Below, in pieces: positions 27,557-37,496 of a stretch of 64,000 bases of DNA. The stretch comes from Granulosicoccus antarcticus IMCC3135 (GTDB lineage: Bacteria; Pseudomonadota; Gammaproteobacteria; Granulosicoccales; Granulosicoccaceae): the NCBI RefSeq assembly GCF_002215215.1, contig NZ_CP018632.1, positions 824,001 through 888,000 on the forward strand. Direction: 5' to 3'. Numbering within the stretch: the stretch's first letter is position 1; each line of letters begins with the position of its first letter. A program made the position numbers and the translations under genes. The notes under the pieces are model-generated. The model searched no databases, was not told the DNA's origin, and worked only from the letters and a program-made list of their open reading frames with translations.

Positions 27557-27571
27557 TAGACGACCGGTCTA
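27557..27571. promoter_or_regulatory. TetR operator upstream of oxidoreductase operon
   Basis: TAGACGACCGGTCTA, identical over 15 bp to the box at 26889-26903, lies 60 bp before the oxidoreductase ATG. Two exact copies flanking one tetR gene strongly support a local autoregulated regulon. Confidence 0.85.
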
Positions 27572-27631
27572 GTTTGGCAATGGCATTCACTCACCTCATT
27601 TAACAACTTTTAGCTATACACGGAGAAATTC

Positions 27632-28666
27632 ATGTCTCAATCAAAAACTACCAATCGCCAGATCGTACTGGCAGAACGTCCCAAGGGCGAGCCAACGCAG
27701 AATACATTGAAGCTGGAGGAGAATGCAGTTCCGACAGCGGGTGAAAACCAGATGTTGCTACGTACTGAATATCTCTCGCTGGACCCCTATATGCGTGGGC
27801 GTATGAGTGATGCACCCTCCTATGCACCACCGGTTGAGATTGGTGGTGTGATGGTTGGAGGTACGGTGGCAGAAGTTGTCGAGTCGAAGCTGGAAGGCTT
27901 TTCTGCAGGAGACTACGTACTTAGTTTCAGCGGTTGGCAGGATTACGCAGTATCGGACGGCACCGGCGTAACCAAACTGGGAAAAGAGTTTGAACACAGA
28001 TCATGGGCGCTTGGCATCCTGGGCATGCCCGGATTCACGGCATGGGCTGGTTTGACCAAAATTGGAGCTCCCAAGGCTGGAGAGACCATTGCTGTTGCGG
28101 CAGCCACCGGTCCTGTCGGTGCAACCGTAGGGCAGATTGGCAAGATACTGGGTTGCCGTGTGGTTGGAATTGCCGGTGGTCCTGAGAAGTGTGAATACGC
28201 CGTGAAAGAGCTTGGTTTTGATGCTTGTATCGATCACAAGGCCGCAGATTTTGAAGAGCAGCTGGCCAAGGCAAGTCCTGATGGTATTGATGTCTACTTT
28301 GAAAACGTGGGCGGCAAGGTTCTGGATGCTGTCATCCCGTTGCTCAACCCCAATGCACGTGTACCGTTATGTGGCCTGGTATCTCAATACAATGCAACTG
28401 AGCTACCTGAAGGTCCGGATCGTATGAACTGGCTGATGGGTCAGATTCTGCGCAAGAAGATCAAAGTACAAGGTTTCATCATATTCGATGATTTTGGCCA
28501 TCTTTATCCGGAATTTGCGAAAGAGATGAGTGCTTGGGTCGAGGAAGGCAAGGTCAAGTACCGCGAAGAGGTCATCGACGGTCTTGAGAATGCATCAGCA
28601 GCATTTGTCGGCTTGCTCAAAGGTGAAAACTTCGGCAAGCGCGTAATAAACGTCGGTTCTAACTAA
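27632..28666 (+). CDS. NADP-dependent oxidoreductase, MDR family (CurA-like)
   Basis: A 344-residue zinc-independent medium-chain dehydrogenase/reductase of the leukotriene-B4-dehydrogenase/CurA group. It has RPKGEPTQNTLKLEE, EYLSLDPYMRGRMSD, the nucleotide-binding stretch VAAATGPVGATVGQIGKILG, IDVYFENVGGKVLDAV and FIIFDDFGHLYPEFAKEM. Such enzymes reduce alpha,beta-unsaturated ketones and aldehydes with NADPH, detoxifying electrophiles. It is preceded by a TetR box and CGGAGA Shine-Dalgarno, and followed 12 bp later by a DJ-1/PfpI gene. The TetR-oxidoreductase-DJ-1 set is logical for reactive carbonyl defence. Cytoplasmic. Confidence 0.93.
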   Translation: MSQSKTTNRQIVLAERPKGEPTQNTLKLEENAVPTAGENQMLLRTEYLSLDPYMRGRMSDAPSYAPPVEIGGVMVGGTVAEVVESKLEGFSAGDYVLSFSGWQDYAVSDGTGVTKLGKEFEHRSWALGILGMPGFTAWAGLTKIGAPKAGETIAVAAATGPVGATVGQIGKILGCRVVGIAGGPEKCEYAVKELGFDACIDHKAADFEEQLAKASPDGIDVYFENVGGKVLDAVIPLLNPNARVPLCGLVSQYNATELPEGPDRMNWLMGQILRKKIKVQGFIIFDDFGHLYPEFAKEMSAWVEEGKVKYREEVIDGLENASAAFVGLLKGENFGKRVINVGSN

Positions 28667-28678
28667 AGGAATTCAGAT

Positions 28679-29356
28679 ATGAAAATTTTAATGGTATTAA
28701 CTTCGCACGATCAACTCGGCGACACAGGCAATAAAACCGGATTCTGGTTGGAAGAATTTGCTGCTCCCTATTACGTCTTCAAGAATGCTGGAGCAGAGAT
28801 TACTCTGGCGTCTCCTAAAGGCGGACAGCCACCGATCGATCCGAGCAGTGATGATGAAGGGTCTCAGACAGATGACACGCGTCGTTTCAAAGCGGATGAG
28901 GCGGCAAACAAGCACCTTGCTGCAACCGAAAAACTGTCGACCGTCGATGCGGCAGGTTTTGATGCCATCTTCTACCCGGGTGGTCATGGACCTTTGTGGG
29001 ATCTGGCGGAAGACGCAGATAGCAAGCAGTTGATTGAAACGTTTTACACGGCAGGCAAGCCGGTTGGTGCGGTTTGTCATGCACCAGGGGTATTTCGTCA
29101 TACGCTTCGTGCTGATGGCAAGCCACTGGTGTCAGGTTTGCGTGTTACCGGCTTTACCAATACAGAAGAAGAGGCTGTTGGCCTGACTAATGTTGTGCCT
29201 TTTCTGGTTGAAGATATGCTTAAGGAAAATGGCGGCACTTATGAGAAAGGTGCTGACTGGGCAAGTTTTGTGCTGCGTGATGGCAATCTTGTCACCGGTC
29301 AGAATCCGGCCTCGTCTGCAGCAGCAGCCAACGAACTTCTGGCATTGCTGAAATAA
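28679..29356 (+). CDS. DJ-1/PfpI family protein (type 1 glutamine amidotransferase-like)
   Basis: A 225-residue protein close to the HchA/Hsp31-like class III group: TGFWLEEFAAPYYVFKNAGA (conserved Glu), then FDAIFYPGGHGPLWDLAED and the nucleophile elbow GAVCHAPGVF with its Cys. The Glu-Cys-His set expected for a glyoxalase III or deglycase-type activity is present; I cannot say which chemistry it does. The gene lies 12 bp after the MDR oxidoreductase, so they form one operon under the TetR operators. A long stem-loop terminator follows at 29376-29414. Confidence 0.92.
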   Translation: MKILMVLTSHDQLGDTGNKTGFWLEEFAAPYYVFKNAGAEITLASPKGGQPPIDPSSDDEGSQTDDTRRFKADEAANKHLAATEKLSTVDAAGFDAIFYPGGHGPLWDLAEDADSKQLIETFYTAGKPVGAVCHAPGVFRHTLRADGKPLVSGLRVTGFTNTEEEAVGLTNVVPFLVEDMLKENGGTYEKGADWASFVLRDGNLVTGQNPASSAAAANELLALLK

Positions 29357-29375
29357 CTGCTTGACGAGCCAAGGG

Positions 29376-29414
29376 AAGAGAGCCTGCAACGGTATGCGTG
29401 CTGCAGGCTCTCTT
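29376..29414. terminator. Bidirectional stem-loop between convergent genes
   Basis: Perfect 13-bp stem AAGAGAGCCTGCA / TGCAGGCTCTCTT with a 13-nt loop. It lies 19 bp after the DJ-1 stop and 21 bp before the minus-strand ThDP-enzyme stop. It may serve both genes. There is no strong U-tract beyond TT on either side. Confidence 0.7.
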
Positions 29415-29435
29415 GTCTGGCGCAGTAAATTTTCC

Positions 29436-31004
29436 CTACAGGCGTGCCTCAATCAGGAACGGCCCCTGTGTGCTGGCAGCATGCTTGAGAGCCTCTTCAA
29501 GTTCTGCCACCGTTGCAACCTTGCGAGCAGCAACGCCCATACTTTCTGACATGGCAACCCAATCAAGGCTGGGGCGTGTCAAGTCCATCATGCTGAGGGC
29601 GATTTCACCACTGCTGGCCTGTACATTCTCCAACTCATACTTGAGAATATCGTAGCTTTGATTGGCTAGAATGATGGTGGTTATGTTCAGCGATTCGCGA
29701 GCCTGAGTCCACAATGATTGCACCGTGTACATGGCACTACCATCGCCTTCGAAGCAGAATACCGGTCGGTCAGGGGCTGCAATGGCTGCGCCCGTGGCCA
29801 GAGGTAAGCCGCCGCCAATAGAACCACCGCAGACCTCCAGCCAGTCATGAGTGTGAGAGCCCTGGGTGGCAGCAAAGATTTCTCTGCCAGCAGTAACGGA
29901 CTCATCCACAACAATGGCATCTTCGGGAAGCAGTCGTGCGATCACATTGGCTAGAGAGCCGGGTGTCAGTGGTCCATCTTCACAACGTACCGGAAGCTCA
30001 AGAGGCTGTAGTTCCGCGATAACGTCGGTGGTGTCCAGTATGGCTTCCAGATCATCCAGTGCCTTAGGGACATTCTGGAACAAGCTGGCTAGCTGATGGG
30101 CTTCTGCTTTTTCGGAATAGAGCTCGCTGCGTGTATCAGGATAGGCGAAGAATGCTATGGGTGGTTTGGTGCCAATAGCGACGATATGTTCAAAATCTTC
30201 AAGCAAGGTGGTGGCGCTCTGCAGACGATATGGAATGGCATCGACTGGCACACGACCTGCACCACGTTCCATACGTGATTTGAAAGTCTCGCAGAAAAGG
30301 CTGGCACCACGGGCTTTTGCTATGCGAGCCACAGACTTCAAGGCATCGCTACGCAATGCGGCACCACCAATCACGATCGCAACGGACTCCCCGCTGTTCA
30401 ATACTTCGGCGATGCGTTGCAGGTTTGCCGGATCAATTTCCTCAGGCGTTGAACCCTGATCATCTGTAAGCGTCGGAGAAGGATCTGACTGTGCCTTGCC
30501 AGTTGACGATTCCCATGCCGTATTGGCCGGTACGATCAGTGTCGCTATTTTTCCCGGTAAGCCACCAGCCGCGGCAACGGCATCAGCGCCATCACTAGCC
30601 AGGTTTGCAGCAGACTCACAGGTTCTGAGCCAATGCGAAACCGGAGCTGCCAAACCTGCGATATCCGAGGTTAATGGTGCATCGTGTGCGATATGCCAGC
30701 TTGCATGTTCGCCCACCATATTGACAATGGGTACGCCAGCTTTGCGAGCATTATGTAAATTGGCAATGCCGTTGGCCAGACCCGGGCCGGTATGCAGCAA
30801 GGTGACAGCCGGTTTTTCCGCCATGCGTGCATAGCCGTCGGCTGCACCTGTTACCACGCCTTCAAACAGGCCAAGCACGCATCGCATGCCACCGACCTTA
30901 TCCAGGGCGGCGACAAAATGCATTTCAGACGTGCCGGGATTGGCGAAACAGACATCAACATCCGCATCCAGTAGCGAGCGGACAAGGCTTTCGGCACCGT
31001 TCAA
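29436..31004 (-). CDS. Thiamine-diphosphate enzyme, acetolactate synthase large-subunit-like
   Basis: A 522-residue protein of the acetolactate synthase/benzoylformate decarboxylase superfamily. The N-terminal domain is MNGAESLVRSLLDADVDVCF with ANPGTSEMHF, GLFEGVVTGAADGYARM (catalytic Glu) and LLHTGPGLANGIANLHNARK. The C-terminal ThDP-binding motif is FEGDGSAMYTVQSLW then ILANQSYDIL. This subgroup lacks the AHAS regulatory context and is usually annotated acetolactate synthase large subunit; true activity is unknown. The start is TTG with GGAG 8 bases upstream, and the family-typical MNGAES supports it. No ilvN-like small subunit is nearby, which argues against a biosynthetic AHAS role. Confidence 0.88.
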   Translation of the reverse strand: MNGAESLVRSLLDADVDVCFANPGTSEMHFVAALDKVGGMRCVLGLFEGVVTGAADGYARMAEKPAVTLLHTGPGLANGIANLHNARKAGVPIVNMVGEHASWHIAHDAPLTSDIAGLAAPVSHWLRTCESAANLASDGADAVAAAGGLPGKIATLIVPANTAWESSTGKAQSDPSPTLTDDQGSTPEEIDPANLQRIAEVLNSGESVAIVIGGAALRSDALKSVARIAKARGASLFCETFKSRMERGAGRVPVDAIPYRLQSATTLLEDFEHIVAIGTKPPIAFFAYPDTRSELYSEKAEAHQLASLFQNVPKALDDLEAILDTTDVIAELQPLELPVRCEDGPLTPGSLANVIARLLPEDAIVVDESVTAGREIFAATQGSHTHDWLEVCGGSIGGGLPLATGAAIAAPDRPVFCFEGDGSAMYTVQSLWTQARESLNITTIILANQSYDILKYELENVQASSGEIALSMMDLTRPSLDWVAMSESMGVAARKVATVAELEEALKHAASTQGPFLIEARL

Positions 31005-31200
31005 AATGAATTCTCCAAGAATTTAGTAGTCTGAAATACTGGGTCTTGTATCCAGTCTGGTCACCATTGGTAGTGGACCAGAAGGTGCAGTATATCCGTC
31101 TTGCTGGCATCGGGTCGTCACAGCGTCTGGCAACAAAGATGTCGAGTTCGTGTAGCCTTGGCCAGTTCCATAGTCCAACGAACGATTGACTGGTTTCAAC

Positions 31201-31953
31201 ATGGCGGACGACCTTCCAAGCATTCATCAGATTCGAGTCTTGGCCTCTGAATATGGATTGGTTCTAAGAGGTGGATTCAGGACGAACGACAGTGACATCA
31301 TTCCGGTGCACGAGTCGGGTCGCATACATTCTGGGGTTCTGCTGTTCGGTCAAACCGGATCGACACTATGGGATTACTTTGCCCGATCAGAAGAATACCT
31401 GGATGGCAAGGCTGATCCGATGGATCGCTGGAGTGCTCGGGTAGGGCGCAGGCTGGCAGAAAAGTCGGGTGGTACTGCCTTGTTACCATTCGATGGACCC
31501 CCCTGGTATCCCTTCCTTCGATGGGCGCAACGAGCAGAGAACATACGTTCTTCACCGTTGGGAATTCTGATGCATCCGCAACATGGCCTGTGGCATGCGT
31601 ACCGGTTTGCCATTGCCTTGCCAGTGCTTGTCGAGGGCTTTGAAGAGTTGGAACATTCTTCTGCGAGGCACGTTGCCAGGCAGCACGCTACCGAGCGGCA
31701 CGCCTGCGATTCGTGTGTTGCACGAGACTGCTTGAAGGCTTGTCCGGTTAACGCTTTTACGGAAGGCAAATACGATGTGGTTTCGTGTGCGAGCTATTTG
31801 CGCCAGAACGAACAATCAGACTGTCACCGGTCAGGGTGTCTGGCGCGCGCTGCGTGTCCGGAAGGGCAGGACTCCGTCTATGAGCTCGCTCATCGTCAGT
31901 TCCATATGCTGCAGTTCTATGCCTCACTCAAAAAGCCGATTGAGCTTTCATGA
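31201..31953 (+). CDS. 4Fe-4S ferredoxin-like protein
   Basis: About 250 residues from the ATG at 31201 (an in-frame TTG at 31186 is possible). The N-terminal ~150 residues are unlike simple ferredoxins and resemble the family of iron-sulfur proteins with sequences such as FGQTGSTLWDYFARSEEYLD. The C-terminal half has a CxxCxxxxCxxxCP-type cluster motif (CDSCVARDCLKACPVNAF) and later Cys residues in CHRSGCLARAACPEG that could complete a second cluster. It probably binds one or two Fe-S clusters and transfers electrons; the partner is unknown. Convergent with aconitase, divergent from the ThDP enzyme. Confidence 0.82.
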   Translation: MADDLPSIHQIRVLASEYGLVLRGGFRTNDSDIIPVHESGRIHSGVLLFGQTGSTLWDYFARSEEYLDGKADPMDRWSARVGRRLAEKSGGTALLPFDGPPWYPFLRWAQRAENIRSSPLGILMHPQHGLWHAYRFAIALPVLVEGFEELEHSSARHVARQHATERHACDSCVARDCLKACPVNAFTEGKYDVVSCASYLRQNEQSDCHRSGCLARAACPEGQDSVYELAHRQFHMLQFYASLKKPIELS

Positions 31954-32036
31954 GAGAGGCAGACTTGCATTAAAATAATTTATAGCTTGACTTGCATACA
32001 TCGATATCGCCAGCTGTCAGGACCCGATACCCGACA

Positions 32037-34820
32037 TCACGCGCTAGTCGACAGAGCATCCTCACTCTGGTCACTGGCAAGTGAGCGCAAGACATAGTGA
32101 AGAATGCCGCCGTGACGATAGTAATCCCACTCAACCGGGGTGTCGATACGTATGTCGACGGTAAATTCCACGACCTTGCCATTGTCATTCTCGGCTCGTA
32201 CATCCAGCGTGGCAGGGTGCTGATCGGCCGAGCTGATGGTGAAGCGTTCCTCGCCACTCAAACCGAGTGATTCGGCATCGTCGCCTTCCTGGTATTGCAG
32301 GGGCAATACGCCGAAGCCTATGAGATTGGATCGGTGTATACGCTCATAGCTTTGTGCGATAACAGCGCTGACTCCGAGCAGACGTGTGCCTTTTGCGGCC
32401 CAGTCACGACTGGAACCTGTGCCGTACTCGCGCCCGGCAAGCACGACCAGTGGCGTTTTTTCGCGTTGGTACTGCATGCCTGCAGCGTAGATACTCATCG
32501 ATTCGCCATCAGGTAAATGACGCGTCACACTGCCTTCCGAGCCTGGAGCCAGTTGATTGCGCAGGCGCACATTGGCGAATGTGCCTCGCATCATGACTTC
32601 ATGGTTGCCACGGCGTGAACCCAGACTGTTGAAATCACCCAGAGAAACACCCTGGGACAGAAGGTATTCACCTGCCGGGCTATCGGGAAGAATTGCACCC
32701 GCTGGCGAGATATGATCCGTCGTGACGCTGTCGCCGAGCATCACCAGACAACGCGCATCCTTGATAATGGGTGAGTCGACGATATTCGCGCTGATACCTT
32801 CGAAGAAGGGTGGTTTTTTCACATAGGTGGATTCGGGCCACTGATAGGTATTGCCTCCTGGCACATCCAGACGCTTCCATTCCTCGGCGCCTTCAAATAC
32901 ATCGGCGTAGCTCTTGCCAAACAGGCTTGAAGATACATGCGTCTCGACGGCCTCTGCCACCTCGGCGGCGCTTGGCCAGATATCGGTCAAAAAGACAGGC
33001 TTGCCGTCAGCATCTTCTCCCAACGGTTCTGTGGTCAGATCTATGCGCATGCTACCTGCCAGTGCATAAGCGACTACCAATGGGGGGGAGGCGAGGTAGT
33101 TGGTCTGTACTTCCTGATGAATCCGACCTTCGAAGTTACGGTTGCCGCTCAGCACAGAGGCTGCCACCAGCTTGCCTTTGCGAATAGCCTGGCTGACCTC
33201 CTCGGGTAGCGGGCCAGAGTTGCCGATACAGGTTGTGCAGCCAAAACCGACCACATGGAACCCAAGTTCGCGCAACGGCTGCATGAGCTCCGCAGATTCC
33301 AGATATTGCGGTACTACCTGCGAGCCTGGTGCAAGCGATGTCTTGACCCAGGGCTTTACCGTCAGGCCACGCTCACGTGCACGTTTGGCCAGCAGCCCTG
33401 CCGCCATCATGACTGCAGGGTTTGAGGTATTGGTGCATGATGTAATGGCTGCAATCACCACATCGCCATCGTGCAGGCGCATTGGCGCACCTTCCAGATC
33501 GAAGTCAATGTGCTTGACGGGAGGCGTGAGGTCACTGCCGATGGCGGTGTGTCCACCTTCACTATCGAACCTTGATTCCTGCTGGTTCTTAGCTGGCTTG
33601 ATGTCAAGCGGCATCTCATCGAGTCGGCCCTCGTCAACAAGGTAACGATGAAAGCGATCACTGGCCTCGGACAGATCAATGCGATCCTGCGGTCGCTTTG
33701 GTCCGGCGATGCTGGGACGCACCTCAGAGAGGTCCAGCGTCACGGAGTCACTGTAGTTGGCTGCCTTGTCACCATCTTCGCGCCATAGTCCTTGTGCACG
33801 TGCGTAAGCTTCAACAAGATTGATACGGCTTTGATCACGGCCAGTCAGTCGCAGGTAGCGCAAGGTCTCGGCATCGATCGGGAAGATGCCGCAAGTAGCA
33901 CCGTACTCAGGGGCCATATTACTGATAGTGGCGCGATCAGCCAGTGGCAAACTTGAAAGCCCGTCACCATGGAATTCGACAAACTTGCCAACAACTCCTT
34001 TGCTGCGCAACTTCTCGGTGACCATGAGAACCAGATCGGTTGCCGTGGTGCCGGCTGGCATTTTGCCTGTTATTTCAAACCCGACGACTTCGGGTATGAG
34101 TAGTGTGATGGCTTGTCCGAGCATGGCCGCTTCCGCCTCGATACCACCGACACCCCAACCCAGAACACCCAGGCCATTGATCATCGTGGTGTGAGAGTCG
34201 GTACCTACCAGAGTGTCTGGAAAGGCCATCAGTTTGTCACCTTCACGGCGCTCGGTGACAACATCGGCCAGATACTCCAGGTTCACTTGATGCACGATGC
34301 CGGTGCCCGGTGGAACGACACGGAAATTGTCAAATGCTTCCTGTCCCCAGCGCAGAAACTGGTAGCGCTCCTTGTTACGCTGGAATTCCAGTTTGCGGTT
34401 AAGATCCAGAGCATCCATGGAGGCAAATCGATCCACCATGACCGAATGATCGATGACGAGATCGACCGGAATCTGCGGATTGATCAAGGCAGGATCGGAG
34501 CCTAACTCCGCCATTGCATCGCGCATGGCCGCCAGATCCACGATGGCAGGAACCCCTGTGAAGTCTTGCAGGATTACGCGGGCCGGGGAGAAGCTGATCT
34601 GTTCGGCGGTGGCGCTGCCAGGTTGCCAGGTTGCCAATGCCTTGATGTGTTCTTGTGTAATGTCACGACCGTCTTCATGGCGTAACAGATTTTCAAGCAA
34701 TATTTTCAATGAGAAGGGTAAGCGACTCACACCGAACTGCTTTTCAAGCTCGGTGATATTGTGAATGCTGAAAGACTTTCCTTCAACTTCGAGAGTCGAT
34801 AACGTTGAGAAGCTGTTCAT
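32037..34820 (-). CDS. acnA: Aconitate hydratase AcnA
   Basis: About 927 residues from ATG 34820, chosen because AGGAGG lies 8 bases upstream; the frame extends 13 codons further without support. Full-length AcnA/IRP-type aconitase: VILQDFTGVPAIVDLAAMRD, VGTDSHTTMINGLGVLGWGV, SCTNTSNPAVMMAAGLLAKR and GCTTCIGNSGPL (the three cluster Cys). The C-terminal swivel domain has AGREYGTGSSRDWAAKGTRL and RSNLIGFGVLPLQY. It isomerises citrate to isocitrate in the TCA cycle and, by family analogy, may bind RNA when the cluster is lost. Monocistronic; cytoplasmic. Confidence 0.97.
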   Translation of the reverse strand: MNSFSTLSTLEVEGKSFSIHNITELEKQFGVSRLPFSLKILLENLLRHEDGRDITQEHIKALATWQPGSATAEQISFSPARVILQDFTGVPAIVDLAAMRDAMAELGSDPALINPQIPVDLVIDHSVMVDRFASMDALDLNRKLEFQRNKERYQFLRWGQEAFDNFRVVPPGTGIVHQVNLEYLADVVTERREGDKLMAFPDTLVGTDSHTTMINGLGVLGWGVGGIEAEAAMLGQAITLLIPEVVGFEITGKMPAGTTATDLVLMVTEKLRSKGVVGKFVEFHGDGLSSLPLADRATISNMAPEYGATCGIFPIDAETLRYLRLTGRDQSRINLVEAYARAQGLWREDGDKAANYSDSVTLDLSEVRPSIAGPKRPQDRIDLSEASDRFHRYLVDEGRLDEMPLDIKPAKNQQESRFDSEGGHTAIGSDLTPPVKHIDFDLEGAPMRLHDGDVVIAAITSCTNTSNPAVMMAAGLLAKRARERGLTVKPWVKTSLAPGSQVVPQYLESAELMQPLRELGFHVVGFGCTTCIGNSGPLPEEVSQAIRKGKLVAASVLSGNRNFEGRIHQEVQTNYLASPPLVVAYALAGSMRIDLTTEPLGEDADGKPVFLTDIWPSAAEVAEAVETHVSSSLFGKSYADVFEGAEEWKRLDVPGGNTYQWPESTYVKKPPFFEGISANIVDSPIIKDARCLVMLGDSVTTDHISPAGAILPDSPAGEYLLSQGVSLGDFNSLGSRRGNHEVMMRGTFANVRLRNQLAPGSEGSVTRHLPDGESMSIYAAGMQYQREKTPLVVLAGREYGTGSSRDWAAKGTRLLGVSAVIAQSYERIHRSNLIGFGVLPLQYQEGDDAESLGLSGEERFTISSADQHPATLDVRAENDNGKVVEFTVDIRIDTPVEWDYYRHGGILHYVLRSLASDQSEDALSTSA

Positions 34821-35006
34821 TCGTGGGCCTCCTGTTACTGGACCGAATTCCGTCTGCAAAATGCAGTGGATGCCTGACCTTCATCTGAAGGTGTCAGCAA
34901 GATATGTCAGTTAACTGAATTCAGTCTAACAGCCAGAAATACCGATGCCGGGCGTGTTCCTGTATCGGTAAAATTTTCAAAGCACCTGCAGTCGAAGCGC
35001 GTGAAA

Positions 35007-36293
35007 TCAGAGTTCGCGAAGCCCTTTACCCAGCACCGCACCGGCCAGACTCATCAGTGAGAGAATCACTATTAACCATATCGGTTCGAAGAAAGTGGAG
35101 AGCACTCCCAGCAGAATACCGGTTGCAAGCAACAGTGCGCCTATGATCGTATTGGACAAGGCGACGTAGTCAACGCGCCTCTCTTTGCTGGCCATATCCA
35201 CGATATAGGTTTTCCTGGCAACCCTGACGCCCTGATGAGAGATCTGCAGCCCGAAGAAGATCAGGGGTACAAGCCAGCTGGTATGCAGTAGCTCAGGGGT
35301 GGCAATATAAATGACCAAGGTCAGGGCTCCCAATAGAAATACCAGAAAACCTGACAGGATCATTGTACGACGGGAGGAGCGATCAGATAGTCGGCCCCAG
35401 ACAACCGAGGATAGTAAATTTGCCAGCCCACCTGCGAGTAGCAGGCCTCCCAGGACACGAATGCCCGAGTCGTTATTGCCACTGAGCAGAATATAGTAAG
35501 GCGCTAATAGCGCTGAAGAGATATACAAGGCACGTACGGTAATGAACTTTGCAAGATCGCTGTCCTCTTGCAGCAAGCTTAGCCTCTGCTTTAGAGAGTT
35601 AGAGCGAGTCTTGCCATTGTCACGGCTTGATGCCGATTCATCAATAAAACCGTAGACCAGACTTGCCAGTAACCAGCATGCACAGGCGATCAGCAGCAGA
35701 ACCACGATGGTGGAAATTGATTTTGCCGAGCTTTGCATCAGCAGATACCCGGCAACTGCACAACTGCTCAAACCAGCAATGGTTGCAGACCAGCCGGTAG
35801 TCTGACCACGCATCGACTTCGGGATGACGGCTCCCAGGACCGCTTTTGATGACAGGGAGCAAAGGCATCTGCCTAAACTGAATAGTGTTACCAGAGTGAC
35901 GATCAATATGGCAGCGCTAAGACCTGTAAAAGTCAGGGCGGTCAAAACCACACCGAATATGGCCATGGCCTGAAAGACGGTTCCGGCCTGGTAGAGTCGC
36001 AGTTTTTTCGGACGTGATGTGACAGGGCCTGCCAATAATAATTGCGGCAACATTGAGCCGGCCTCACGTATCGGGACTATCAGGCTGATAGCGAAAGCTG
36101 GGGCACCCAAAGCCTGCATCAACCAGGTGAGTGTGATCTTGGGGCTGGCCAGCAAGTCTGCAAATTTGCTGAAAAAGTTTGTACAGCAAATCAGAAGAAA
36201 TGCACGAGCGATCTGTTGTTTGTCGGCATCCGTAGCGTGTTCGTCCTGACCTTCGGTTAACTTGTTAACGACAGACACAGCTTGCAGGCGCAT
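35007..36293 (-). CDS. Major facilitator superfamily transporter
   Basis: A 428-residue protein with about 12 hydrophobic spans and MFS-like loops (TWLMQALGAPAFAISLIVPI, LGAVIPKSMRGQTTGWSATI, LSSVVWGRLSDRSSRRTMIL). The WGRLSDRSSRR loop between mid-protein helices is the classical MFS loop 8-9 (or 2-3) basic motif. The substrate is unknown. The N-terminus is soluble for about 30 residues. A tandem heptanucleotide array lies 260-350 bp upstream of the start and might affect expression. Convergence or operon partners are absent. Confidence 0.85.
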   Translation of the reverse strand: MRLQAVSVVNKLTEGQDEHATDADKQQIARAFLLICCTNFFSKFADLLASPKITLTWLMQALGAPAFAISLIVPIREAGSMLPQLLLAGPVTSRPKKLRLYQAGTVFQAMAIFGVVLTALTFTGLSAAILIVTLVTLFSLGRCLCSLSSKAVLGAVIPKSMRGQTTGWSATIAGLSSCAVAGYLLMQSSAKSISTIVVLLLIACACWLLASLVYGFIDESASSRDNGKTRSNSLKQRLSLLQEDSDLAKFITVRALYISSALLAPYYILLSGNNDSGIRVLGGLLLAGGLANLLSSVVWGRLSDRSSRRTMILSGFLVFLLGALTLVIYIATPELLHTSWLVPLIFFGLQISHQGVRVARKTYIVDMASKERRVDYVALSNTIIGALLLATGILLGVLSTFFEPIWLIVILSLMSLAGAVLGKGLREL

Positions 36294-36656
<363 letters not shown>

Positions 36657-37463
36657 TCAAAATTGATAATTTGTGAATAATCCGCCGGTCCATTGCTCTT
36701 CTGCGCCTCGTAAGCTGATTACCGGGCTGTCTGCCAGCTCATCAGAAAAATGCTTGACGCTGACTGTCAGTCCGCCAGACCAGGGCCCGTCAAACTCCTG
36801 AATAATGGTCAGGGCCAACCCGATATCCTTAAGTCCTTTGTCTGCTTCGAATTCAGCAAGCGATGAAAGATTGCTGTCACTCTCATTGACTCCGAAGTAG
36901 GCACTATTGTATTCAGAATCAGCGTAAGCCAGCTGGAGCTGACCGATGGCAGTCGTTTTCGAGGAGAACTCCCGAAGCAGGCCAATGCTAATCGATAGCA
37001 AGGTGCCGTCATGACCGGCGCCAAAAGTGTCAGTAATGTCCAGTGAGGCAATAATCAAAGCTGGATCATCGATGCCAAGCATGTTCACGGGTATGCCGGA
37101 TTGCAGGAACAAGCCGACTTCCAGGGCGTCGTCGATGGGCTCCATCAGGCGCACATTTTTATCTGAAATATCGGCTGAGCGCCCTTCGTCGTATCGCACG
37201 ACAAAACCCGTATTGAGCTTGGGTGAAGGCACCAGATCCATTTGCAACTCTACGCCTCTGAGTGTCAGTCCGACTGGCCCCAGGAGGGTTTTGGCAGATG
37301 GCAATACTACGGGTTGGTACTTGTCCGCTCCCTGGTACTCAGGCTTCATGTAAACGCCCACGCCGATTTCATGAGCGGCAGCATTTCCAGCAAGTGCCAG
37401 CAAGCTGAGGGTGAGAGTTGTAAGAATTCTACAGTAGGTGCTTATATGGGCTCGGGGCTGCAT
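36657..37463 (-). CDS. MipA/OmpV family outer-membrane protein
   Basis: A 268-residue protein with a signal peptide (hydrophobic LTTLTLSLLALAGNAAA, cleaved near AAAH). The mature protein starts EIGVGVYMKPEYQGADKYQ, the MipA/OmpV opening pattern. It then alternates short hydrophobic beta strands and ends in an aromatic NYQF, the outer-membrane assembly signal. It should form a beta barrel. MipA in E. coli scaffolds murein synthesis; OmpV is an immunogenic porin-like protein; the role here is undetermined. Heptanucleotide repeats begin 12 bp after its stop. Confidence 0.85.
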   Translation of the reverse strand: MQPRAHISTYCRILTTLTLSLLALAGNAAAHEIGVGVYMKPEYQGADKYQPVVLPSAKTLLGPVGLTLRGVELQMDLVPSPKLNTGFVVRYDEGRSADISDKNVRLMEPIDDALEVGLFLQSGIPVNMLGIDDPALIIASLDITDTFGAGHDGTLLSISIGLLREFSSKTTAIGQLQLAYADSEYNSAYFGVNESDSNLSSLAEFEADKGLKDIGLALTIIQEFDGPWSGGLTVSVKHFSDELADSPVISLRGAEEQWTGGLFTNYQF

Positions 37464-37496
37464 AGCTCAAGTGCGTCTGTTTGTCTGCCTCGCGAG

